A stretch of DNA of 30,490 nt from positions 1-30,490 of the IMG/VR virus record IMGVR_UViG_3300049825_000707; one strand, given 5' to 3'. Positions 15,179 to 21,919 of this stretch are shown one piece after another. The stretch's first letter is position 1, and every line of letters starts with the position of its first letter. Both the position numbers and the translations under genes were made by a program. This DNA comes from a virus. The notes below the pieces were generated by a model that searched no databases, was not told where the DNA came from, and was given only the letters and a program-made list of their open reading frames with translations.

Positions 15179-16213
15179 TCAGGCGTCAGTTCCGCCGCAG
15201 CCGTCGAGGTAGATCATTGACTTGGGATATCGGACAGCCACGGTGCCAGGGCGGGCGTGGCAATCCACGGTGAACGTGCGGCTCTTGACCTCCGGAGGGA
15301 AAGACTCAAAGTCCGTGGCCATGTACATCTGCACCAGCTCCGGGTTTGCCGTGTACAGAACGATCCGACCCTTGAGGTCCGCACCCGCTGCGTCGAGTCG
15401 GTTCCAGGTGTCAATCACGCTGATACCGTCAATCTCCTTGATCGCCTGGAGAACCGTCTTCGTGTTGAAAGTCGGTTGGAAAAGTGTCGAGTTCAGGTAG
15501 TTGGAGATTTTCGTCGGGAGCAGAAGCGTGTAAGGGCCCTGGAAAACGTTCTTCGAGTCGTCGCGAATCTTTCGAACCGCGAAGGCCACGTCGTTGTAAA
15601 TGTCCAGAGCCGTCGCCGTGATGCCACCCCCCGTAGGGAGCCACACCTTCAAGGAAAGCCCTACCGTGCCGCCCGCCCCGTTCGTCAAGACGGTGACGTT
15701 CGGCGCGTTCGCCAGTCCCGTGAGGTTGTGAGCCGCGTCGCCGACGGCCGCAATCTTATCGAGCTTGCGCTCCATGATCTCCCGGACAGCCCGGGCCTTC
15801 ATCGCGTCAAGAGGCCGCTTGGCCAGTTGCGCCGCGCGCCACTCCCCGATCGAGTACCCGTAGCTGGCCCCGATGCTGGCGAACTTGCAGCTGAACTCCG
15901 CGCCCTTGATTTCCACTCGAGGAAACGCGTTGGAATCCAGGTCTACGAACTCCGCCTCTCCAACCATATCATATTGCTGATATGTGACGCGTTCCGTTCC
16001 GGGATCGACAGTGTCCGTGGGGACGAACTTCCGCCAAGACGTTTCGGCGTACTTGACGTCAAAGGTCGCAGCGATGATGTGTTCCAGTTCTCGGCCGAAG
16101 ACGATGGTCTCTCCCGCGTCTGCCTTGCCCGTACCGTCCACGTGGCCACAGTGCTCGAGGAAGCGCGCGGCAAACAGGCCGATGTTGAGATTCTCGATGG
16201 TCTGCTTACGCAT
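15179..16213 (-). CDS. major capsid protein (DUF2184 / HK97-fold type)
   Basis: The 344-residue product resembles DUF2184 capsid proteins: an N-terminal arm (about 1-90, without a clear cleavable delta domain), FPRVEIKGAEFSCKFASIG, a long helix SIGEWRAAQLAKRPLDAMKA, ALDIYNDVAFAVRKIRDDSK, PYTLLLPTKISNYL, and an end with HARPGTVAVRYPKSM. It follows the protease/scaffold and cement genes, the usual order. The strong terminator right after it suggests it is the most highly expressed part of a separable transcript. Confidence 0.87.
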   Translation of the reverse strand: MRKQTIENLNIGLFAARFLEHCGHVDGTGKADAGETIVFGRELEHIIAATFDVKYAETSWRKFVPTDTVDPGTERVTYQQYDMVGEAEFVDLDSNAFPRVEIKGAEFSCKFASIGASYGYSIGEWRAAQLAKRPLDAMKARAVREIMERKLDKIAAVGDAAHNLTGLANAPNVTVLTNGAGGTVGLSLKVWLPTGGGITATALDIYNDVAFAVRKIRDDSKNVFQGPYTLLLPTKISNYLNSTLFQPTFNTKTVLQAIKEIDGISVIDTWNRLDAAGADLKGRIVLYTANPELVQMYMATDFESFPPEVKSRTFTVDCHARPGTVAVRYPKSMIYLDGCGGTDA

Positions 16214-16232
16214 GATCAGGGGTCCTTAGGTC

Positions 16233-16748
16233 TCAGGCGGGAAGGTTGAGTTCAACGACGCAGACAACATCCGTCGCCGCGACTGACTTGTAGAAGAGCA
16301 TTCCGGTCATTGCAGTGACCTCTTCTCCGGCGTCCACGTCCACCACTCGTGAAGTGGCGAAGCCCCGTTTGGCCGCGTTAGACAGACCGTCCGTAGACGG
16401 TCCCCACATATTGGGGGCTGCAAGCCGGACGCCGACAGCGTTCGATTCGAATTGCATCCAGACGCGGCCCTTACGGACGCACGGGACCTCTTCGTAGAGC
16501 TTCCAATCCGCGGAAGCACCCTCCGCGTACAGGCCACTCTCACGAGTGGAGCGCCGCTTGGAGATGCCAAGGACTTTGTCGCCCGTGCGCCATCGACGCG
16601 CTTTGCCATCTGTGTGGAGGCCTACGAGGACACCGAAGGGGATAGTCTCGGACGCCGGAGCACTCACGCACTCCTGAAGGCACGAGGTGTCGTAGAAATC
16701 GCCCGCAAGGCCAGCGACGGAAGGGTCAAGTGAGTGCGAGGTCTGCAT
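16233..16748 (-). CDS. capsid cement/decoration-like protein
   Basis: A 171-residue protein lies between the prohead protease and the capsid gene, where DUF2190-like or gp24-like 'structural cement' proteins are found in related phages. Visible features are a PSVAGLAGDFYDTSC start, SETIPFGVLVGLHTDGKARR, EEVPCVRKGRVWMQFES, and an end LFYKSVAATDVVCVVELNLP. This matches the small beta-barrel pattern of cement proteins. GGAGAG 4 bases upstream fixes the ATG at 16746-16748; the TTG four codons earlier is rejected. Confidence 0.72.
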   Translation of the reverse strand: MQTSHSLDPSVAGLAGDFYDTSCLQECVSAPASETIPFGVLVGLHTDGKARRWRTGDKVLGISKRRSTRESGLYAEGASADWKLYEEVPCVRKGRVWMQFESNAVGVRLAAPNMWGPSTDGLSNAAKRGFATSRVVDVDAGEEVTAMTGMLFYKSVAATDVVCVVELNLPA

Positions 16749-16772
16749 GGTTCTCTCCAAAGAGTATGAGGA

Positions 16773-17882
16773 TCAGGCCTTGTCCCAAGGGCGGATTACT
16801 TTCCTAGACGCCTCGGCATTTTTTTGAATCGCGTTCTTCTCCACGTCACCTGGAGCATCTGCCACGTCTCGGCGAAGTTTCTCGAGGCTTTCATCGGCGA
16901 CTTTTTCAGACCGGACGATGGAGGTGAACACACCTCGAACGTAATCCTCTGACTGGCCTGTTGCATCAAAAGCACTGTCGACCTTTTTCACGGCCGCCAC
17001 TCGGAGATCGTGGTCTCGCAGACCATCACACTTGAAACCCGCGCCCAGCACTACAAGGGCGTCTCGCTCCAAGGTCACTCGCGCAGCAACCCTCTCAGGG
17101 AGAGACTGCTCCAGAGCGTCCGCACGCTTGACAGCCGCATCCCTCTCCCCCCGAGCAACATCTCTTTCCGCGAGGACTGAAGCCTGATCGTTTCTGGAGG
17201 CTGTCAACGTGGCCACCTGGGCTTCTGCCGCATCCGCTCGAGCTGTTTCGGCGGCCAGTTTGGCATTCAATTCTGCAAGCTGTTCCGGGGTCATGGTTGA
17301 ATCATACGTGTTCTCAACACACACCCCCGGCTCGATGTCCACCCCGTCTACTCGCAACCTCACTTCATTGCCAGCACGGCCCCAGTTTACAGGGCCCATC
17401 CCAACGTGGTTATAACGAATGTTCCTCTGGATACCGTCGTACTTGATCCCTTCGTGCACACCGGGGGTCAGCTCCACGTCACAGGTGTATCCACAGGAGA
17501 ACTCGACGAGCCTTTCCGCTTTGATGTCCGCGACAGCTGTCCCATCTTGAATGCGAACATTGGCAGCGACATACCGGTCTTGATCCACCTTCAACGAGTC
17601 CCCGACATGGCCAATCGCCAGGAGATTCCAATTATCCGTGTTCACCGGGTCCGAAGGGTGACCTCGTGTCACGGGGGCGCACGCCAATGTGTCAAGGGAA
17701 TCCTGAGAAAAAACTTCGCTGCTCGGTCGCAGTTCCCTAAAAGGCTTCGTACCCCCCTGCCCATCCGAGATCTGATATGTGAAAACCCCCGTTCGAGTCA
17801 GATAGGCCGGCGCGAGAATGCCCCCTTGAGGGGTCCCCTTGAAAGACTTGACGCGGCCATTGATGTCAAGACGGTATGCCAT
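16773..17882 (-). CDS. prohead protease fused to scaffold (DUF2213 family)
   Basis: The 369-residue protein has a protease-like N-terminal domain (about 1-185) with candidate catalytic residues H75 (RGHPSD), S129 (EFSCGY) and H159 (YNHVGMGP, followed by WGRAGNEVRLRVD). This is the DUF2213 pattern. A coiled-coil segment follows (about 198-265: AELNAKLAAETARADAAEAQ), then a C-terminal helical region. In this family the C-terminal part acts as the internal scaffold and is degraded after assembly. It is the first gene of the leftward capsid operon and is divergent from the baseplate plug gene across 38 bases. Confidence 0.83.
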   Translation of the reverse strand: MAYRLDINGRVKSFKGTPQGGILAPAYLTRTGVFTYQISDGQGGTKPFRELRPSSEVFSQDSLDTLACAPVTRGHPSDPVNTDNWNLLAIGHVGDSLKVDQDRYVAANVRIQDGTAVADIKAERLVEFSCGYTCDVELTPGVHEGIKYDGIQRNIRYNHVGMGPVNWGRAGNEVRLRVDGVDIEPGVCVENTYDSTMTPEQLAELNAKLAAETARADAAEAQVATLTASRNDQASVLAERDVARGERDAAVKRADALEQSLPERVAARVTLERDALVVLGAGFKCDGLRDHDLRVAAVKKVDSAFDATGQSEDYVRGVFTSIVRSEKVADESLEKLRRDVADAPGDVEKNAIQKNAEASRKVIRPWDKA

Positions 17883-17920
17883 AATCGAATGGTAGTAGCC
17901 CGGGCTCCTACAATCCTGTT
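17883..17920. promoter_or_regulatory. divergent intergenic region with a 10-bp palindrome
   Basis: These 38 bases are the only non-coding DNA between the leftward capsid operon and the rightward baseplate island. They contain the perfect palindrome AGCCCGGGCT (17897-17906) and a -10-like TACAAT (17909-17914) oriented towards the plus-strand gene. No convincing -35 box or Shine-Dalgarno is seen for either gene. The region must hold, or be close to, the signals for both directions unless promoters lie within the genes. Confidence 0.4.
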
Positions 17921-18277
17921 ATGGCCCAGTGGCTAATTCCAACTTTTCCCGACCCTTTTTACACGCAGACCACGACACTGGAAGGCGTTGCCTACGTCCT
18001 GCATTTTGCCTACAATGCGAGGGAGAGGTGTTGGTACCTGACGATTCGGACTCCCAACGGGGTTGACCTGGCCAGGGGCATCAAGGTCAAAGCCAATTCC
18101 TTCCTGCTAGGGGATCGCACGGAGGAAGGCCTACCCCCGGGGGAGCTGGTTGCCTTCACCAACTCTGCGGACGATTCTCCCCCGGACCTCGAGGAGCTGG
18201 GGGAGGGGCTTCGATGCGAACTGCTCTACCTTGACACGGCCGAATTGGCGGAGATGAACAGCGAGGCAAGCACATGA
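17921..18277 (+). CDS. baseplate plug protein (Pam3 gp18-like)
   Basis: A 118-residue protein resembles the small baseplate plug family known from cyanophage Pam3: IPTFPDPFYTQTTTLEGVAY, VLHFAYNARERCWYLTIRTP and ELVAFTNSADDSPP. The conserved order is a beta hairpin, the aromatic 'W-Y-L-x-I' strand and a C-terminal 'E-L-L-Y-L-D' strand. It would sit at the tip of the tail tube inside the hub. There is no Shine-Dalgarno before the ATG, which starts 39 bases from the divergent protease start. Its stop overlaps the hub gene as ATGA. Confidence 0.75.
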   Translation: MAQWLIPTFPDPFYTQTTTLEGVAYVLHFAYNARERCWYLTIRTPNGVDLARGIKVKANSFLLGDRTEEGLPPGELVAFTNSADDSPPDLEELGEGLRCELLYLDTAELAEMNSEAST

Positions 18278-19104
18278 GGCTTTTCGATCGCCGCTGGCGC
18301 CTGGTCATTGGCGTGGGCTCGGAGGGTTTGGATGTGTCCGACCTGGACATAACTTTCGACGTCAAGAAGACCCTCAAACCCATCCCTAACGTCGCAACCA
18401 TCCACGTGATGAATCTCACGGCCAGCCACAGGAAAGCCTTGGAGACCGCGACGACTCTGGGCGTAGAGCTTCACGCAGGGTACAAGGACGGAATGTCCCT
18501 GCTGTACCTGGGAGAGATGGCTGCGGCCGTGACCCACCGAGAAGGCCCTGATTTTGTCACTGTGATCTCGAGTGGAGACAAGCACGGAGTTTTCGCGGGG
18601 AGAACTCTCCGTGTCCCTGTAGGTGAGCAGACGAACGCAGCCGCGGCCATACGCCAGCTTGTCAAATCTCTGACGGACGCAGGGGTTGGAGAGGGTAACA
18701 TCACTGCGCTCAATGATCCTTCCGTAGGGTCAAAGATGCTCTACCCCGCGGGGGGTGTGCTCTCGGGCAACACCTCCGCTCTCCTAAGTTCTCTCTGTAA
18801 ATCCGCAGGGCTCGAGTGGTCCATCCAAGACGGTAAGCTGCAAATTCTGAAGCTCAAACAGGCTCTCGCTTCGGAGGCTTTCGAGCTCGGTCCCGACACG
18901 GGCCTCGTGGGCAAAGTGGAGAAGTCCAACAAGGGGTATGTGAAAGCCACAACCCTTTTGATCCCGGGCCTGCAATGCGGATCTATCGTAAAATTCGACA
19001 CCGAGACGGCCCTCGTCGGAGGGTATCGCATTGAAAAAATTCGATACCACGGCGCGACACGCACGCAACCTTGGTATGCCTCGATCGAAGCCCGGCAATA
19101 TTGA
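18274..19104 (+). CDS. baseplate hub protein (Mu gp44 / T4 gp27-like)
   Basis: The 276-residue product reads like a contractile-tail hub. It has an N-terminal beta barrel (WRLVIGVGSEGLDVSDLDIT, TIHVMNLTASHRKALETATT), a lower segment with LYLGEMAAAVTHREGPDFVT, and a helix AAAAIRQLVKSLTDAG followed by SALLSSLCKSAGLEWSIQDG. The C-terminal barrel contains TTLLIPGLQCGSIVKFDTET and GGYRIEKIRYHGATR. This layout is shared by phage late-control D/gp44-type hubs. GAGG 7 bases upstream supports the start. It follows the plug gene directly, as in related phages. Confidence 0.78.
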   Translation: MRLFDRRWRLVIGVGSEGLDVSDLDITFDVKKTLKPIPNVATIHVMNLTASHRKALETATTLGVELHAGYKDGMSLLYLGEMAAAVTHREGPDFVTVISSGDKHGVFAGRTLRVPVGEQTNAAAAIRQLVKSLTDAGVGEGNITALNDPSVGSKMLYPAGGVLSGNTSALLSSLCKSAGLEWSIQDGKLQILKLKQALASEAFELGPDTGLVGKVEKSNKGYVKATTLLIPGLQCGSIVKFDTETALVGGYRIEKIRYHGATRTQPWYASIEARQY

Positions 19105-19119
19105 AGCCCTGCTTACCCT

Positions 19120-19635
19120 TTGAGAGTGAGAATCTTCGGATTATTGGGGTTCGTTTTAGCCGCTTGCACGCCGATGTGGTTGCCCCCGGCTTCCAATGTG
19201 GACGGTATCGCGGGCATCGTAGACGTGTGCCTTGCTCTCCCGCAGGATCAACTTCGAGAGGCCAGCGAGGCCGTGGCCATGTGGGATAAGGCCCTCCACC
19301 AATGGAATAGGATCGTGGCTCACAGGGGGGCTAACCCACCGTGTGACATCACGGTGAGAGAAGTGACCACGCCGAATAGAACCCCCGGAGCGCTGGCTTG
19401 GGTGAACGGCATCGGAGGGAACCAGGTCTCCATGTACAAGGGTCATTACGAGCAAGACACGAAAGGCATCTTGCTGCACGAGCTGGGGCACGCATTCGGC
19501 GCGCAACACGTCCCCGGAACGCTCATGCACCCCGAGTGGTCCCCGGGGAGCTTCGTGTGCCCCGACCACACCACGGTTGCGCAAGTGGCTGCAAGGTATC
19601 AGATCGATCTTTCCATATTGACTTGGTGCTGGTAG
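19120..19635 (+). CDS. lipoprotein metzincin-type zinc metalloprotease
   Basis: The 171-residue product begins with a signal peptide ending in a lipobox (L13-A-A-C16). In its C-terminal half it carries the complete metzincin zinc motif H120-E-L-G-H124-A-F-G-A-Q-H130, followed by a Met-turn candidate M136 (GTLMHP). At about 155 mature residues it is a minimal catalytic domain, with two more cysteines near the end. It is expected to act outside the cytoplasmic membrane. The start is TTG at 19120 or GTG at 19126; neither has a strong ribosome-binding site. It is the last gene of the three-gene plus-strand island and its stop abuts the tape-measure stop. The target protein is unknown. Confidence 0.8.
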   Translation: MRVRIFGLLGFVLAACTPMWLPPASNVDGIAGIVDVCLALPQDQLREASEAVAMWDKALHQWNRIVAHRGANPPCDITVREVTTPNRTPGALAWVNGIGGNQVSMYKGHYEQDTKGILLHELGHAFGAQHVPGTLMHPEWSPGSFVCPDHTTVAQVAARYQIDLSILTWCW

Positions 19636-21285
19636 CTACTCGTCCCCCACGGACATCATTGTCTCGTGGTTTTCAGAGACGAGCCCTGTTATGCGCTCGG
19701 CCACCTCTTTACCCACTTTCTTAGGGTCCTGCGCATCGTTGATCACGATGTGGGTTTCAACGTGGGATTGCATCTGAGGCCCCTGCCATGGCCCTGGAGC
19801 CGACTGCGGGACCCCCTGGTAGACCTGATTGTGGAAGGCCTGAGGATCCGTGCGAGCCAGCCAAGCGTCTTTCTCCTCGTTCAACTTGGCCCACGCAGGC
19901 GTACCCGGAGCCACTGGCGCGCCTGATGCGTCAAAGAGAGTTCCTTCAGGATTGGTGCCTGTCAACTTTGCCAACTTGGAGTTCTTGAAAACAGAAAGAA
20001 GCTTATCCCCCGTCTTATCAATGATCTCTCCCGCAGCCTTGAAATCTCCTATCAGCACATTACCCAAAGCCCTGAAACCCGCCAATAACAAATCCACGGC
20101 AACCATAATTAGCTCGAGCGTAGTGATCAGACCTTTCGCGGCCCAGCCCATATTGCTAAGGCCCTTGGACCCCTCCTCCGTAGAGAGCTTGATCGGATCT
20201 ACCAAAGCCCTCCAAGTCCCTAGAAGTTCCGTCAGAATCTTGTCCGTCTCCTCAATGCCGAAGGAGTCATCTAGCCATTTGCGGAGAAGACTGTCGCCCC
20301 CCTCTATGGCGACTGAGAGATCCTCGATAACGAGGTAGAGACCTACGAACGCGGCTATCAGGGCACCCCATCCCAACAAGCTCCCAATGCTCGCAGCCGC
20401 CTTCAGAAAGCCCATAGCTCGGGCCAATGCAATCACAGCCTGGGCGCCTTTGACCATCTGATAAACGACGACAACCCCCGCCGTCGCGGCCAGAAAACGC
20501 AACGCTACTTGCACCGCATTGGATTGTCGAATCACCACACCCATGTGCCCTACAAATTCCGCCAGTCTCTTTTGAGACCTCTCGAACATGGGCATCAACC
20601 CCTGAGCGATACCCGCCTTCAAAGTGATCATGGCCAGGTGGAGTCTGCGCGTCTGCCTAGCGGCTTTGGCCGCCGACTCCACGTACTCGTGGGACATGCC
20701 CCCTCCGAGGGCCTCGTAGTCCGCAAGCTGCGCCTTGATGGCATCCGAGCCCTGTTGCAGCCAGGGGAGCACTTGAGCGCCCGCGACACCGAAAGTCTGA
20801 ATGGCCATGGCCGTTCGCTTCGCCTGGGAGGGCATGGCCTTGAGCAGGTCGGAGAACTCGAAGAGCAGATCCCCAACAGGCTTGACCTTCTTCGTGCCGG
20901 CCTCGTAAATGTCGATGCCCCAGCGCCGCATTTGCTTCCCCGCCGCGGTCATGCCCAGCTCCGCTGAGCCCACGTTTTTCAGGACGAAGCGCATCGCACG
21001 ATCAAACTTCGCCGTGGACTCCCCGGCCAGGTCTGCCGAGTGCCGCCACCGTTGCAAAGCCTCCGTGGACAACCCCACCATCTCGGCCGTCCTGCCCAGC
21101 TGGAACCCCGCCTCGGCCTGATCTTCCAGGAAGCCTTTGAAGGCTTTGGCCAGCCCTCTTGCAACGAAAGCCCCCGTGAGGCGTTTCAACTTGTCGACGA
21201 CACCGGACAGACGCACTTCAAACGCGTCCAGTTGCCGATCGTCCACCTCCACGCCAAGAGAGGCCAATATCTCACGGAGTGCCAC
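19636..21285 (-). CDS. tail tape measure protein
   Basis: The 549-residue protein has an N-terminal helical region with FLEDQAEAGFQLGRTAEMVG and STEALQRWRHSADLAGES, a pattern frequent in tape measures. Hydrophobic segments at about residues 260-325 and 390-420 (LITTLELIMVAVDLLLAGFR) and a Gln/Pro-rich C-terminus follow. It sets tail length and passes into the host membrane on contraction. The GTG at 21283-21285, preceded by AAGGA at 6 bases, is preferred over the ATG 17 codons upstream, which lacks a ribosome-binding site. It overlaps the chaperone extension by 14 bases. At about 1.5 Å per residue the tail would be near 80 nm (rule-of-thumb inference). Confidence 0.85.
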   Translation of the reverse strand: MALREILASLGVEVDDRQLDAFEVRLSGVVDKLKRLTGAFVARGLAKAFKGFLEDQAEAGFQLGRTAEMVGLSTEALQRWRHSADLAGESTAKFDRAMRFVLKNVGSAELGMTAAGKQMRRWGIDIYEAGTKKVKPVGDLLFEFSDLLKAMPSQAKRTAMAIQTFGVAGAQVLPWLQQGSDAIKAQLADYEALGGGMSHEYVESAAKAARQTRRLHLAMITLKAGIAQGLMPMFERSQKRLAEFVGHMGVVIRQSNAVQVALRFLAATAGVVVVYQMVKGAQAVIALARAMGFLKAAASIGSLLGWGALIAAFVGLYLVIEDLSVAIEGGDSLLRKWLDDSFGIEETDKILTELLGTWRALVDPIKLSTEEGSKGLSNMGWAAKGLITTLELIMVAVDLLLAGFRALGNVLIGDFKAAGEIIDKTGDKLLSVFKNSKLAKLTGTNPEGTLFDASGAPVAPGTPAWAKLNEEKDAWLARTDPQAFHNQVYQGVPQSAPGPWQGPQMQSHVETHIVINDAQDPKKVGKEVAERITGLVSENHETMMSVGDE

Positions 21286-21900
21286 GGTTGTTCCTTGCTG
21301 CCTCTTCGGCTCGTGCTTCTGCGTCCTCGAACGCATCTAATACCGCATTCATGCGGGTCAGATCGTCGACGTTCCAGAACTCTTCCATCTCCCGAAGAGT
21401 AGTGGCCGGGCAGCGAGGATGCGTCAAAACACGGTAAACAGCCCAGTCCACATCGTCAGGGATGTTCAGACGGACGGAGCCGGGGCGGCCGGTATTGCGC
21501 TGACGAGTTTCGCCAGCGCTCCGGAGAAAAAACCACGGTAGTTCACCTCGAAGCAAAACACGAGCCATTCAATCATCTCGTAATAATTGCCTGCAAAGTG
21601 GACATCAAAGATGTCTTTGAGGTTCGGACTTTTACCGTCCTCGAGACGAACGGTCGACTTCGGCGCGAAGGTGTCGCAGAAGTACGCCAGGTCCTCGGCC
21701 CCCAGACCCTCCAGAAGGGCCGACAACCCCGCGGCCAAGGCCTCCGGCCCCGCATCTCGAAACATTGCAGCCAGGCTAGGCAGCGCCGGGCTAATCAGCC
21801 GTGTGAGTCTTCGCAGACCCTCCCTACCTGTGATGGCGCCCAGCTGGTAAACCGTGTACTCATGGGCACCGATGACTTTCGTTTCGCTCTTGAGAGGCAT
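21272..21900 (-). CDS. tail assembly chaperone, -1 frameshift fusion (gpGT-like)
   Basis: A -1 shift at codons 124-125 of the chaperone gene (TTT TTC, 21531-21526) joins its first 125 residues to 84 residues of a second open frame ending at 21272, giving a 209-residue protein. The extension continues with LRSAGETRQRNTGRPGS and then RLNIPDDVDWAVYRVLTH, a helical domain with EEFWNVDDLTRMNAVLDAFE. The G/GT scheme is standard for long-tailed phages: the extended form recruits the tape measure or tube while the short form is in excess. The second frame has an ATG at 21568 without a good ribosome-binding site, so independent expression is less likely. Confidence 0.75.
21466..21900 (-). CDS. tail assembly chaperone, unshifted product (gpG-like)
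   Basis: The 144-residue product (MPLKSETKVIGAHEYTVYQL, GREGLRRLTRLISPALPSLA, FAGNYYEMIEWLVFCFEVNY) reads like phage tail assembly chaperones that coat the tape measure before tube assembly. Ribosomes that do not shift end at 21466. The position between TerL and the tape measure, and the frameshift site near its 3' end, support this. The Shine-Dalgarno before 21900 is weak (GAG). A start 23 codons earlier would overlap TerL and is less likely. Confidence 0.75.
   Translation of the reverse strand: MPLKSETKVIGAHEYTVYQLGAITGREGLRRLTRLISPALPSLAAMFRDAGPEALAAGLSALLEGLGAEDLAYFCDTFAPKSTVRLEDGKSPNLKDIFDVHFAGNYYEMIEWLVFCFEVNYRGFFSGALAKLVSAIPAAPAPSV
21497..21532 (-). other. programmed -1 ribosomal frameshift site
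   Basis: On the minus strand the heptamer T TTT TTC (21532-21526) is exactly in the X XXY YYZ phase of the chaperone frame. A 6-base spacer, TCCGGA, follows. Then comes a hairpin of 10 bp with arms GCGCTGGCGA (21519-21510) and TCGTCAGCGC (21506-21497) around loop AAC, with one G-U pair. A slippery heptamer, a 5-8 base spacer and a stable stem are the three classic elements of bacterial -1 frameshifting. Confidence 0.82.
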
Positions 21901-21919
21901 GCTCGAAGTGTAAGAGCAA

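Noticed and set aside
15257-16249. 330-codon plus-strand frame opposite the capsid gene
   Set aside because: Shadow of the major capsid protein; strongly Arg-rich with no domain.
21286-21336. Tape measure start at the ATG at 21336
   Set aside because: No ribosome-binding site and a basic, unstructured leader inside the chaperone extension; GTG at 21283-21285 has AAGGA at the right distance.
21272-21568. Second chaperone frame as an independent gene from the ATG at 21568
   Set aside because: Its ATG lacks a good ribosome-binding site and its first residues are a shadow of the upstream gene, while the slippery heptamer and stem explain its expression as a fusion.
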